From: Nocardia uniformis NBRC 13702
GTDB taxonomy: Bacteria; Actinomycetota; Actinomycetes; Mycobacteriales; Mycobacteriaceae
Reading direction: 5' to 3'
Assembly: GCF_001613345.1 (NCBI RefSeq)
Contig: NZ_BDCE01000072.1
Span: 62,001 to 126,000 of the forward strand
Length of the DNA: 64,000 nucleotides
Below are positions 42,774-51,326 of this stretch, in pieces (the stretch's first letter is position 1; the number at the start of each line of letters is the position of its first letter). The position numbers were made by a program, and so were the translations under genes. The notes under the pieces are model-generated. The model was not told the DNA's origin. It did no database searches and saw only the letters and a program-made list of their open reading frames with translations.

Positions 42774-44540
42774 CTACTTGTCGGTGAGCAGGCCGAATTC
42801 GGTCAGCAGTTCACCGACCTCGGTGGAATCCAATTTCTTCAGCAGCTTGCGTCGGACGAACTCGGGGCCGGGGATATCGACTTCCTTCCCGTCCCGCAGC
42901 CGACTGGTCGCGGCGAGAAGTTTGCGGATGTCGTAGGTGGAGTTGTAGACCTCCGGGACGCCGCGCTCGATACCGAGGAGCTGGTAGGCCGCTTCCATGC
43001 CGGTGCGCACGGAATACTCGGTGGTAAAGATGCAGTCGCGGCTGGTTTCGGCGAACTGGCCGATAAAGGCGAAGTTGACCGAACCCTTCGGCACCACATC
43101 GGGGCGGTCACCGGCCTGACGGGGCATGAAGAACGCGGTGACATACGGCATCATGCAGGGCACGGTCTTGGCGGCATCGGCGGCCAGCTCCGGGATGTCC
43201 TCGACCGGAACGCCCATGTGGTACAGCCATTCCTGGGTGATTTCCTCGCCGGTGCACTCCTGCATGGGCTTGTTCACATAGTCGCCGGGGACGTCCACGA
43301 ACAGCGAGTAGACCCACACCACGATCTGGTCAGCGGGCTGCTGTTTGAAATGCGGCTGGCGGTTGACCGTCCAGCTCATCAGCCACTTGGAGTCCTTGAC
43401 GGTGACAATGCCGCCGGTGACCACCTTGCCGCTGAAGGGATCTCGCTTACAGATCTTCTGAATGTATTCGGGGATGCGCTGATCCAGGGTGGTGACGGTG
43501 GCGGACTCCCACTTGGTCTCCTGAATATTGCCCGCGAACACATCCGGTCGGCCGAAAGCCTTGTCCTTGGCCGAGATTCGCCGCCACAGATCCCAGGCGG
43601 GTGCGGGACCCTCATCGAGCTTCGCCGGAGTGTGGTGATCGCCCTCATCGGAGTTCTCGGTCAGTGAGCCGATGGTCATGAGGAGTAGATCGTTCGGACC
43701 GAGGTCGACACCGCCCTCGACGCCCTCCGAGACCCAGTGGATTCGCTTGGCCTGCTTACGGTTGGAGGCGATATCGAAATCGACGTCGGTGACCGTGGTG
43801 TCGAATTTGAAGGTCACGCCCTGGTCGAGGAGCCAGCGGTACAGCGGCAGCACGAGGGATTCGTACTGGTTGTACTTGGTGAACTTGAGCGCCGAGAAGT
43901 CCGGCAGACCGCCGATATGGTGGATGAAGCGGTGCAGATACAGCTTCATCTCGAGCGCGCTGTGCCACTCTTCGAAGGCGAACATGGTGCGCCAGTAGAG
44001 CCAGAAGTTGCTCTCCAGGAAGTCTTTTCCGAAGACCTCGTCGATACGCTTGTTCTCCATCTCCTCGCGGGTGGCGAGGAAGACCTTGACGACATCCTTC
44101 TGTGCTTTGTCATTGAGGGTGAACAGGCCGTCGGTGTGCGCGTCCTGACCGCGCTTCACGGTGGCGCGCTGCAGCGAGAAATTGGGGTCGTCCTTGTTGA
44201 GCCAGTAGAACTCGTCGAGCACGCTGGCGTTTTCGACCTCCATGGAGGGGATGGTCCGGAACAGATCCCAGAGGCATTCGAAGTGGTCCTCCATTTCGCG
44301 GCCGCCGCGAATCACGAAGCCCTTCTTCGGTTCCTTGATGCCGTCGAGCGCACCGCCCGGCAGCTTCAGCTCCTCCAGGATGGTGATCTCGCTACCGGGC
44401 AGCTGCCCGTCGCGAATCAGGAAGGCGGCCCCCGACATCGACGCGAGGCCCGCGCCGACGAACCACGCCGTCTTGCCCTCCACCTCCGCCGGTTTGCGTG
44501 GTCGCGCGAACGCCTCGTAATTGCCGCTGCTGTAGTACAT
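42774..44540 (-). CDS. ohyA: Oleate hydratase
   Basis: A 588-residue flavoprotein that adds water to the 9-cis double bond of oleate, giving 10-hydroxystearate. The FAD-binding GAGLASMSGAAFLI lies near residue 29. The family segments LEELKLPGGALDG, GFVIRGGREMEDHFECLWDL, NFWLYWRTMFAFEEWHSALE and TGGIVTVKDSKWLMSWTVNR are all present. The length is normal for the family. The start ATG follows GAGAGGAG. It is the third gene of a TetR-dehydrogenase-hydratase operon, 47 bases after the dehydrogenase, and ends at a strong terminator. Confidence 0.96.
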   Translation of the reverse strand: MYYSSGNYEAFARPRKPAEVEGKTAWFVGAGLASMSGAAFLIRDGQLPGSEITILEELKLPGGALDGIKEPKKGFVIRGGREMEDHFECLWDLFRTIPSMEVENASVLDEFYWLNKDDPNFSLQRATVKRGQDAHTDGLFTLNDKAQKDVVKVFLATREEMENKRIDEVFGKDFLESNFWLYWRTMFAFEEWHSALEMKLYLHRFIHHIGGLPDFSALKFTKYNQYESLVLPLYRWLLDQGVTFKFDTTVTDVDFDIASNRKQAKRIHWVSEGVEGGVDLGPNDLLLMTIGSLTENSDEGDHHTPAKLDEGPAPAWDLWRRISAKDKAFGRPDVFAGNIQETKWESATVTTLDQRIPEYIQKICKRDPFSGKVVTGGIVTVKDSKWLMSWTVNRQPHFKQQPADQIVVWVYSLFVDVPGDYVNKPMQECTGEEITQEWLYHMGVPVEDIPELAADAAKTVPCMMPYVTAFFMPRQAGDRPDVVPKGSVNFAFIGQFAETSRDCIFTTEYSVRTGMEAAYQLLGIERGVPEVYNSTYDIRKLLAATSRLRDGKEVDIPGPEFVRRKLLKKLDSTEVGELLTEFGLLTDK

Positions 44541-44587
44541 GTAACTCCTCTCCTACTGGTTCGAAGTACTGCTACGCCGGACTTCTG

Positions 44588-45445
44588 TCAGGAGTACTTG
44601 TAGAAGCCCTCACCGGTGGCAATGCCGAGCTTGCCCTTGTCGATGTAGTTGTCCTGCAACCACTTCGCGAGCCGCTGGCCGTTCTCGTCGCTATTGGCGA
44701 GGATGTTGTAGGGGGTGGTGAGGCCGATGACATCGAGAATCTGGAACGGGCCCATGGGCGCGCCGGTGGCAATGCGCCAGGTCTTGTCGACCGCCTCGGG
44801 TTCGGCGTATCCACCTGCGGCGAGCGCCATTCCGGAGTTCAGGAAGGGCACCAGCAGCGAGTTGAGGACGTAACCCGCCTTTTCCTTGTGCAGTTCGATC
44901 GGCACCATGCCGATGGCACTCGCGAAGTCGACGACGGCCGCGAATACCGCGGGATCGGTCTCGGGGGTCCCCATGACCTCGGCAGTATTGAACTTCCACA
45001 CCTGATTGGCGAAGTGCAGGGCGAGGAACCGATCCGGTCGGCCGGTGAAATCCTTGAGGGCGCTGGGCAATAGCGTGGACGAGTTGGTGGCGAAGATAGC
45101 GCGCTCGGGAGCCAGCTCACCCAGCTTCTCGTAGGTGCCCTGCTTGAGCGAGAGCACCTCGGGCACCGCCTCGACCACCAGATCGGCATCTCGAACCGCC
45201 GCCGCCAGATCGGAACTGAGCGTGATCCCCGCCGCCGTCCGCTCGGCCTTACCGGCACCGGCACCGGCCACCTCATCGCGATAGATCGCCGCCAGCTTGT
45301 CGAACCGATCGCGGGCGGCCTTCAGGGCGTCATCGCTGATGTCGTAGGCCGTGACCTCGAACCCACTGAACGCGGTCTGGAACGCGATCTGCGATCCCAG
45401 CACGCCGGTGCCCAGGACGGTCACCTTCCGGATGTCGATACTCAT
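44588..45445 (-). CDS. 3-hydroxyacyl-CoA dehydrogenase (single-domain)
   Basis: A 285-residue protein with the NAD-binding N-terminus VTVLGTGVLGSQIAFQTAFS and the acidic ribose residue in VTAYDIS. Other matches are the motif VVEAVPEVLSLKQ, NSSTLLPSAL and LALHFANQVWKFNTAEVMG with the catalytic His, followed by a helical C-terminal dimer domain. The HFANxxW form marks the subgroup common in Gram-positive bacteria. It oxidises a 3-hydroxyacyl chain with NAD. Its ATG overlaps the TetR stop (ATGA). The link with ohyA suggests oxidation or chain shortening of hydroxylated fatty acids, although OhyA makes a 10-hydroxy rather than a 3-hydroxy product. Confidence 0.9.
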   Translation of the reverse strand: MSIDIRKVTVLGTGVLGSQIAFQTAFSGFEVTAYDISDDALKAARDRFDKLAAIYRDEVAGAGAGKAERTAAGITLSSDLAAAVRDADLVVEAVPEVLSLKQGTYEKLGELAPERAIFATNSSTLLPSALKDFTGRPDRFLALHFANQVWKFNTAEVMGTPETDPAVFAAVVDFASAIGMVPIELHKEKAGYVLNSLLVPFLNSGMALAAGGYAEPEAVDKTWRIATGAPMGPFQILDVIGLTTPYNILANSDENGQRLAKWLQDNYIDKGKLGIATGEGFYKYS

Positions 45446-46122
45446 AGTTCTCCCTTCTCGGAATCTGTTGTCAGCGCGGTGTGGAAGCCCGCGACAATCT
45501 GGCTGATCTGCCCGCGCAGGTCGGCGGCGGCATCGGGGCCCGGATGCGCGCCGGTAGCGGGTTGTGCGAGTGCCAGATGCAGTGCGGCGAAGACGCTGCG
45601 ACCGGCCAGTCGGGCCTGTTCTTCCAGCTGAGGTCCATCGAGTCCGTGCCCACCGGCGGTCGCTATGAGTCGTTCGGCGATATCGGCCTCTAGTCGGGCC
45701 ACCAGCGCGAGCCCGTCCGCGCGGTACTTCTCCGCGGGCGACCCGAACAACAGCTCCCGCTGATAGGCGACGGCATTCTCGACGTGGTCCGCGGCCGCCT
45801 CCAGGGTCGGCCGCACCAGGGCGACCACCGCTTCCACCGGATCGGCCTGTAGGCGCGAAACCCGCTCCCCGGCCTCGAGCGCCGCCGTGAATTCCGCGTT
45901 GTACACCATCAACAGCAATTCGCCCTTGGACGCGGCATATCGAAACAGGGTCCCGGCCGCGATCTCGGCTCGATCCGAGATCTGCTGCGTCGTAACGCTC
46001 TCGAATCCGTATTCAGCAAACAAGCTGTATGCGGCATCGAAGATGCGGGACTGCTTATCCAACATCTTCCGTACGCGCCTTCCGACCTGCATTTCTCGAG
46101 GCGATGTGATCATCAAACCCAT
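45442..46122 (-). CDS. TetR family regulator of the oleate hydratase operon
   Basis: A 226-residue protein; the ATG at 46122 is used, and 46113 or 46065 are alternatives. The helix-turn-helix reads VTTQQISDRAEIAAGTLFRY, after RIFDAAYSLFAEYGFES. The C-terminal ligand domain is helical. It is the first gene of the operon and overlaps the dehydrogenase by four bases, so it is autoregulated if it binds its own promoter. A TGAGT-GA-ACTCA inverted repeat at 46141-46152, 19 bases before its start, is a candidate operator. A fatty acid or acyl-CoA inducer is likely from the context. Confidence 0.88.
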   Translation of the reverse strand: MGLMITSPREMQVGRRVRKMLDKQSRIFDAAYSLFAEYGFESVTTQQISDRAEIAAGTLFRYAASKGELLLMVYNAEFTAALEAGERVSRLQADPVEAVVALVRPTLEAAADHVENAVAYQRELLFGSPAEKYRADGLALVARLEADIAERLIATAGGHGLDGPQLEEQARLAGRSVFAALHLALAQPATGAHPGPDAAADLRGQISQIVAGFHTALTTDSEKGEL

Positions 46123-46221
46123 CCAGAACCCGGCCGTCAGTGAGTGAACTCATTTCCGAGCGTACTCTCAGTTACTAATCGTGCAACCCCCCACCGTTCG
46201 CCGCCCTGGCACAGTGGACGT

Positions 46222-47106
46222 GTGTCTATCGACCGCCGCGCCCGCGCCTTCACTACCCTGCGTGGTCTTTCCATCGGCGACGCCTTCGGCTCCTGTTTCG
46301 CCACCCCCGCGAATCACCCCGCCCCGCAGTCGCGTTCGCTCCCAGAGGGCCCGTGGCGTTGGACCGACGACACCGAGATGGCCTGCTCGATCGTCGCAAT
46401 TCTGTTGCGCTACGGGCATATCGACCAGGGGGCATTGGCCGACTCCTTCGCCGAACGCTGGGATATCTACCGCCAATACGGCCCCGGAACCAATCGCATC
46501 CTGCGGTTACTTCGCCAAAACCGCGCCACCTGGCGCGAACTCGCCCCGCGCGTCCGGCACGGACAGGGCTCCTGGGGCAATGGCGCATCCATGCGCGTAG
46601 CACCCCTCGGGGCATTCTTCGCGGACAATCTCGATCGCGTGGTCGTCGAAGCCACCGCGTCCGCGCAGATCACCCACACCCACCCCGAGGGTGTCGCCGG
46701 CGCCGTCGCGGTGGCGGTCGCTGCGGCGCTGGCTGTTTCGGCTCCGGCCCTATCGGGCTATGACCTGCTGGACAATATCGCCGCTCACACGCCGCCGAGT
46801 ATGGTGCGCACCGCGATGGCGAAGTCGCGGGCCCTACTTCAGAAACCCGATGTCCGCACCGCCGCAAGGTTACTGGGCAGTGGCGCCCGCGTCTCCGCCC
46901 CCGATACCGTCCCCTTCTGCCTGTGGATTACCGCCGCCTACCCCGACAACTACGCGGAGGCACTCTGGTCCACGGCGTCGGTGGGTGGCGATGTGGATAC
47001 CACCTGCGCCATAGTCGGCGGCATTCTTGCTGCCCGGCTCGGCCTCGACGCCATCCCCGACGAATGGGCCACCCGCGCCGAGCCCCTTCCGGGCTGGGTC
47101 GAGTAG
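46222..47106 (+). CDS. ADP-ribosylglycohydrolase family protein
   Basis: A 294-residue protein with a GTG start at 46222; the ATG at 46144 lies within the divergent regulatory region. The family metal motifs are RWTDDTEMACSI near the N-terminus and SVGGDVDTTCAIVGGILAAR near the C-terminus, each supplying Asp/Thr ligands for two Mg ions. HGQGSWGNGASMRVAPLG is the conserved middle motif. Such enzymes remove ADP-ribose from proteins (DraG-like) or process ADP-ribosyl compounds. No partner ADP-ribosyltransferase is next to it. It diverges from the TetR gene. Confidence 0.9.
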   Translation: MSIDRRARAFTTLRGLSIGDAFGSCFATPANHPAPQSRSLPEGPWRWTDDTEMACSIVAILLRYGHIDQGALADSFAERWDIYRQYGPGTNRILRLLRQNRATWRELAPRVRHGQGSWGNGASMRVAPLGAFFADNLDRVVVEATASAQITHTHPEGVAGAVAVAVAAALAVSAPALSGYDLLDNIAAHTPPSMVRTAMAKSRALLQKPDVRTAARLLGSGARVSAPDTVPFCLWITAAYPDNYAEALWSTASVGGDVDTTCAIVGGILAARLGLDAIPDEWATRAEPLPGWVE

Positions 47107-47140
47107 GCGGCCACTCCTCGCGGTGCGGCCGGGTGGCCGG

Positions 47141-47193
47141 TGGACCTATTAGTCAAATTTGGCTAGACTGTATTAGGTAACCAAATTTGGCTA
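47141..47193 (+). promoter_or_regulatory. Promoter with two PadR-type operators upstream of the VOC-padR operon
   Basis: TGGACC (47141-47146), a 17-base spacer and TAGACT (47164-47169) form a promoter. Two near-palindromes, TAGTCAAATTTGGCTA at 47150-47165 and TAACCAAATTTGGCTA at 47178-47193, each have one mismatch and lie 28 bases apart. One covers the spacer and one the leader, so binding would block transcription. They stand out as AT-rich in this genome. Confidence 0.7.
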
Positions 47194-47209
47194 ATTGAAG
47201 GAGGAAGTG

Positions 47210-47596
47210 ATGTCCACTGTGACGCCCTATGTGATGGTCGATGACGCGCAGATCTACCGCGATTTCCTGGAGCGTGCCCTCGACGCCGAGATCGTCCAGA
47301 TGATCCCACTGGATTCCGATCCGGCGCGGACCATGCACGCGCAGGCTCGCATCGGTGACAGCGTGGTGTTCTTCGCCGATTCGGGACCGGATGGTGGACG
47401 CTGTCTGAGTTCGCCGACCGAACCGGTCCACGTTCAGCTGTGGGCCACCGTGCCGGATCCGGAGGCCGCGTTCGAACGGGCGATCGCGGCCGGTGCGATC
47501 GCGGCCAGGGCGGTGGTCGCCGAGCCGGACGGTAGCCGGGCGGGTGGGTTCGTCGACCCGTTCGGCACACTGTGGTGGGTCAGCAGCCCGGCTTGA
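47210..47596 (+). CDS. VOC family protein (glyoxalase/bleomycin-resistance fold)
   Basis: A 128-residue protein with ribosome site GAAGGAGGAAG. It starts TPYVMVDDAQIYRDFLERAL and ends GGFVDPFGTLWWVSS, which is the characteristic VOC beta-alpha-beta-beta-beta ending (DPFGxxW). The subgroup is the PhnB-like or 28-kDa type common in actinobacteria, without a full metal triad that I can assign. It is followed by a PadR regulator 19 bases downstream and is preceded by two operator palindromes. A detoxification or resistance role under PadR repression is likely. Confidence 0.85.
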   Translation: MSTVTPYVMVDDAQIYRDFLERALDAEIVQMIPLDSDPARTMHAQARIGDSVVFFADSGPDGGRCLSSPTEPVHVQLWATVPDPEAAFERAIAAGAIAARAVVAEPDGSRAGGFVDPFGTLWWVSSPA

Positions 47597-47615
47597 CCGG
47601 ATGTAAGGGGAGCAT

Positions 47616-48179
47616 GTGTCAGCGGTTCGACTGCTCGTGCTCGGCGCTGTGCGCCGGCACGGGCGTACCCACGGATATCAGGTGCGCGCCGATCTGGAGT
47701 CCTGGGGCGCGCACGAATGGGCACGCGCCACATCGGGTTCGGTGTATCACGCGCTCAAATCGCTGACCAAGGATGGGCTGCTCGTCGTGCACGACAGCAT
47801 GCCGAGTGCGGCGGGCGGCCCGCCCCGAATGGAGTACGAGCTGACCGAGGAGGGGGAGCAGGCGTATTTCGACCTCCTCCGGTCGGCGCTGACCCACCGT
47901 GATCCCCGGCTCGACCTCCTCGCCGCCGCCGTCGGTTTCATCGATGATCTGCCAAGGGGCGACGCCATCGGCCTATTGCGGGAGCGGGTAAGGGAATTGG
48001 CGCAGTGGCGGGCGAGCATTACCGAGTATCTGCCGCCCGGTACGGATCTGGACACCTGGGGACCGGTCGGCGAGGTGATCGGCCTCTGGCTGAATACCGC
48101 CGACAGTCGTGCGGCCTGGACCGACCGGCTGATCGACCGCCTCGAGGGCGGCGCCTTCCGGATGGCCGATGACGCCTAG
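47616..48179 (+). CDS. PadR family transcriptional regulator
   Basis: A 187-residue protein with a GTG start after AAGGGGAG. The PadR winged helix is clear: VRLLVLGAVRRHGRTHGYQV, then GSVYHALKSLTKDGLL and the wing with MEYELTEEGEQAYFDLL. The C-terminal ~90 residues form the helical dimerisation domain (PadR-s2 or Vir-like). It is co-transcribed with the VOC gene. It probably represses the operon through the two palindromes at 47150-47193, with relief by a small aromatic or toxic ligand. Its stop overlaps the convergent NTF2-like gene by four bases. Confidence 0.9.
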   Translation: MSAVRLLVLGAVRRHGRTHGYQVRADLESWGAHEWARATSGSVYHALKSLTKDGLLVVHDSMPSAAGGPPRMEYELTEEGEQAYFDLLRSALTHRDPRLDLLAAAVGFIDDLPRGDAIGLLRERVRELAQWRASITEYLPPGTDLDTWGPVGEVIGLWLNTADSRAAWTDRLIDRLEGGAFRMADDA

Positions 48180-48586
48180 TCCGAACCGGCGGTGAGCTCG
48201 GCGGCGGCCTCGCGCTGGATCTGGTCGAACTGCTTGCCCATGGCCTCGGCGAGCGCCGTGGCGGCCGAGAGCGGTCGCACCATCACCATGAGGTCGTCGA
48301 CCTTGCCGTCGGCGTCGAAGTGCAGGAAGTCGCAGCCGGTGAGCGCCTTACCCGCCACGGTCGCCTCGAAGAGCAGGGCGTGCCCGCGCCCGTCGGGACC
48401 GGCGTATTCGCGTACGTAGCGGAAGTCCTCGAAGACGCGCAGGACACCGCGCAGGATCGCCTTGGTGATCGCCTTGCCCTCGTAGGGCTTGAAGGCCACC
48501 GGACTGGTGAAAACGACATTGTCGGCCAGGAGTTCGTCGATGGCGGCCACGTCACGGTTCTCGACCGCCTTGCGGAAGGCATGCAT
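48176..48586 (-). CDS. NTF2-like (SnoaL-type) protein
   Basis: A 136-residue single-domain protein from the ATG at 48586; the longer open frame upstream is the shadow of the deacetylase gene. FRKAVENRDVAAIDELLADN, YEGKAITKAILRGVLRVFED and TGCDFLHFDADGKVDDLMVM match SnoaL-like proteins, with the VFxSP element after the first helices. Function unknown; such small proteins may be isomerases or ligand binders. It is convergent with padR (four-base overlap). Confidence 0.8.
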   Translation of the reverse strand: MHAFRKAVENRDVAAIDELLADNVVFTSPVAFKPYEGKAITKAILRGVLRVFEDFRYVREYAGPDGRGHALLFEATVAGKALTGCDFLHFDADGKVDDLMVMVRPLSAATALAEAMGKQFDQIQREAAAELTAGSD

Positions 48587-48617
48587 GATTCGAACGTAGC
48601 CCACATACCCGTGGCGG

Positions 48618-49613
48618 TCAGTAGGCGTTGGCCCGATCTGCCCACTGTCCGGCCAGCTCCCCGGACAAACTGTGCGGAAACGAGATTCGATCCGGGTCAC
48701 CGTCGGAGGTGTAGCGCTGGTCGGCGAGGCGGTCGAGCCAGTACGCGGAGTCGAACGGCACGGTATCGCGGCCCGAGCGAATGCGGGGGACAGCGGCCGG
48801 ATCGACGGCTCCGTACGGGGAGGGGGCGGGGTTGGAGCCGACCAGCATGACCGCGTCGAAGGAGTAGGACACACCATCCCAGCTGCCCGCCGCGGCCACG
48901 GCGCGATCGGTCGGGGAAATGCCCAGCGGCAAGGCCATCGCGCGCACGGTGCTGCCCGGTACCGCCGCGGTGATGGCGCGGACGTTCTCCGCCAGTTCAC
49001 GCTGCACCCCGGCGCTGTCGAGCCCGGACAGGTTGGCGTGCGTGGCGGTGTGCGCGCCGATCTCGTAGCCGTGCTCCGCCAGCCAGGGCAGTGCCCGTAC
49101 CTCACCCGCGAACGGATCGTTGTTCACGAAGAAGGTCGCCGTGGGCGCGAAATCCGGGTAGCGGGTGCGGAATTCCTCGAGAATGCCGACGGCACAGTCG
49201 GGTGTCGGATCACCGTCCGGCGTGAACGAGATCTGGCTGGTCGTGGAATCATCGAAGGTCAGCACCACCGGATGCGTACCCGCCGGGATATCGATCCGGC
49301 CGGAGATGTAGTCGGACACCGTGATCGGGCGGTAGCCCTCCCGATACAGCCGCTCCAGCTCATCACGGAATTCCGCTGGCGTCTGGTCGTATTCACCGGC
49401 CGGCGTCTCCGACAGCTGGTGGTACATCAGTATGGGCACGACCCCCAGCTCGTTCGCGCCCACGGCGGCTGGATCCGGGGCGGGCGTCGTGGCCGGAGCC
49501 GATGTATCGGCGTGCGGTTCCGAGACGGTCAGCTCCGGCGTACCGCAGGCGGCCAGCATGAGTACGAGCGCCACACCCGCGGCGTGCGGGGCCATCTTCG
49601 ACTTCCTGGGCAT
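48618..49613 (-). CDS. Polysaccharide deacetylase lipoprotein (CE4/NodB)
   Basis: A 331-residue protein from the ATG at 49613, preceded by AAGG; the frame remains open upstream but there lies antisense to the divergent gene. The N-terminus is a lipoprotein signal with lipobox LAAC (Cys23). A Ser/Thr/Pro linker leads to the NodB domain: VVLTFDDSTTSQ with the metal Asp at about 121-122, then IGAHTATHANLSG with the HxxxH metal pair. It is predicted to remove acetyl groups from N-acetylhexosamine polymers outside the membrane. It diverges from a DUF4015 putative glycoside hydrolase 90 bases away, so the two probably act on the same polymer. Confidence 0.88.
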   Translation of the reverse strand: MPRKSKMAPHAAGVALVLMLAACGTPELTVSEPHADTSAPATTPAPDPAAVGANELGVVPILMYHQLSETPAGEYDQTPAEFRDELERLYREGYRPITVSDYISGRIDIPAGTHPVVLTFDDSTTSQISFTPDGDPTPDCAVGILEEFRTRYPDFAPTATFFVNNDPFAGEVRALPWLAEHGYEIGAHTATHANLSGLDSAGVQRELAENVRAITAAVPGSTVRAMALPLGISPTDRAVAAAGSWDGVSYSFDAVMLVGSNPAPSPYGAVDPAAVPRIRSGRDTVPFDSAYWLDRLADQRYTSDGDPDRISFPHSLSGELAGQWADRANAY

Positions 49614-49703
49614 CCAGTCAACCTTAATGTGTGCCAACATCTTTCGGACCGGAGTCGCGAAGTTGCCATGGCGGGGTCGGCGGCAGTGGATAGTGGTGGG
49701 TAG

Positions 49704-51326
49704 TTGACACGAGAGTTGGAGTTCGCGTTGCTGAAGCGGGTCCCGCGCCCAGTGGGGTGGCGGTTGGCGGTAGTCGTCGTGGTGTCGGTGGTGGCAATCG
49801 CGATCGCCGCGGTGGTGGTCGGTGCGGTCCGGGGGGAGCCGGAGGGCATGGCGCTCAACGGAATTCCAGACGGCGTCGTCAACGCCGAGGCGCTGCGGGG
49901 GCTGGAACTGGTGGTGAATGCCAGCGGCCACGATCCGAATGCCGTCGAGCTGAAGCTGGACGGCGAGTCGGTCACCGGTCAGGTGGCCGGTGACACCGTG
50001 GTCTACCGGCCCGGTGAACTCGGCAGTGGCGACCATACGATCACCGCCGAGATCCCGGCGGGCGGGCTGTTCGGGTTCCTGCGCACCGGCCCGGGCACCT
50101 CGCGGACCTTCACCGTCGATGCTGAAGCACCCACGCTCGAACTCAACCAGCCGGAACGGGTGAACTCCTACCGCGAGCCGGTCACGTTGAGCGGCAAGGC
50201 GACCGGTGCCGAGCAGGTCACCATCGACGGCACACCGGCCGAGCTGGCGGCGGACGGGAGCTTCACCATCACCCTGCCGCACGCACCGGCGGGCGCGGCC
50301 GTAGTGGCGGTGGACGCCGCGGGCAATGAGACCACCCAGCCCATCACCACGACGGTCGAGGTGCCGCGCATGAGAGCGGTGCACGTCACCGCGCACGCCT
50401 GGTCGCACGACGGCCTGCGGGAGGCCGTGCTGGATCTGGCGCGGCAGGGCCGCATCGATACCGTCCAACTCGATATCAAGGATGAGGACGGCGTGATCGG
50501 CTACGCCTCCCAGGTCCCCGTCGCCCGGGAATCCGGTGCCGCCAGCCCCATCTACGACGCCCCGGCCGCGCTGAAAACCCTGCACGATATGGATTTACGG
50601 GTGGTCGGCCGAATCGTGGCCTTCCGCGATCCCACCCTGGCCGAGTGGGCATGGAACAGCGGTCGTCGGGACTGGGTGGCCCAGAATCCGGGTGGTCAGC
50701 CGTATGCCAGCGGCTACGGAGCGATCGCGTTCACCAATCTCGCCAATGCCGAAGTCCGCCGCTACAACATCGATCTCGCCACCGAGGCGGCCCGCCTGGG
50801 CTTCGACGAGGTCATGTACGACTATGTGCGCCGTCCCGATGGGCCGTTGTCGCAGATGGCCTTCCCGGGCCTGACCGATACGCCGAGCGTCTCCATTGCC
50901 GAATTCCTGCGCGAGAGCCGTGGTCTGGTGCGCGCCGCAGGCGCGTACCAGAGCGCGGCGGTCTTCGGCATCGCCTCCACCCGCCCGGACCAGATCGCCC
51001 AGGACATTCCGCTGATGGCCGAGCATGTGGACTACGTCGCGCCCATGCTGTACCCCTCGCATTGGAACTCCGGAGAGTACGGCGTGGCCAATCCCAATGG
51101 CCAGCCCTACGACATCATCTTCCGGTCACTGGTGGACTTCCAACGGCAAGTCGAGGGCACCGGCGCGAAAGTTATCCCGTGGCTACAGGATTTCAGCCTC
51201 GGGGTGAACTACGGCGATGCCGAAGTGCGCGCGCAGATCGAAGCGGCCGCCGCACAGGGCATCGACAGCTTCTTCCTGTGGAATGCGGCGACGCGCTATC
51301 ACGGTGGTGGGATCGACCCGAATTGA
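49704..51326 (+). CDS. DUF4015 putative glycoside hydrolase, membrane-anchored
   Basis: A 540-residue protein with a TTG start at 49704; a TTG at 49728 with GGAG upstream is an alternative. One transmembrane helix sits at about residues 20-42, followed by two Ig-like beta segments at about 50-215. The DUF4015 TIM-barrel domain (about 225-540) contains TVQLDIKDEDGVIGYASQVP, LRVVGRIVAFRDPTLAEW and GFDEVMYDYVRRPDG, the usual acidic catalytic candidates, and DYVAPMLYPSHWNSGEYG. It is predicted to hydrolyse a polysaccharide at the cell surface. Pairing with a divergent deacetylase recalls the two activities of PgaB. Confidence 0.85.
   Translation: MTRELEFALLKRVPRPVGWRLAVVVVVSVVAIAIAAVVVGAVRGEPEGMALNGIPDGVVNAEALRGLELVVNASGHDPNAVELKLDGESVTGQVAGDTVVYRPGELGSGDHTITAEIPAGGLFGFLRTGPGTSRTFTVDAEAPTLELNQPERVNSYREPVTLSGKATGAEQVTIDGTPAELAADGSFTITLPHAPAGAAVVAVDAAGNETTQPITTTVEVPRMRAVHVTAHAWSHDGLREAVLDLARQGRIDTVQLDIKDEDGVIGYASQVPVARESGAASPIYDAPAALKTLHDMDLRVVGRIVAFRDPTLAEWAWNSGRRDWVAQNPGGQPYASGYGAIAFTNLANAEVRRYNIDLATEAARLGFDEVMYDYVRRPDGPLSQMAFPGLTDTPSVSIAEFLRESRGLVRAAGAYQSAAVFGIASTRPDQIAQDIPLMAEHVDYVAPMLYPSHWNSGEYGVANPNGQPYDIIFRSLVDFQRQVEGTGAKVIPWLQDFSLGVNYGDAEVRAQIEAAAAQGIDSFFLWNAATRYHGGGIDPN

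Noticed and set aside
40526..46170. Similarity between the promoter regions at 40520-40560 and 46141-46180 (TACTCT plus AGTAACTG-type words), hinting at a shared TetR regulon
   Set aside because: The shared words are only 8-9 bases and differ in order and strand; chance cannot be excluded.
47197..47500. Minus-strand frame opposite the VOC gene
   Set aside because: The plus-strand frame has a strong ribosome site, operators and a full VOC pattern.
49614..50585. Upstream in-frame extension of the CE4 deacetylase (about 320 extra codons)
   Set aside because: It would be antisense to the DUF4015 gene and would place the lipobox signal peptide in the middle of the protein.
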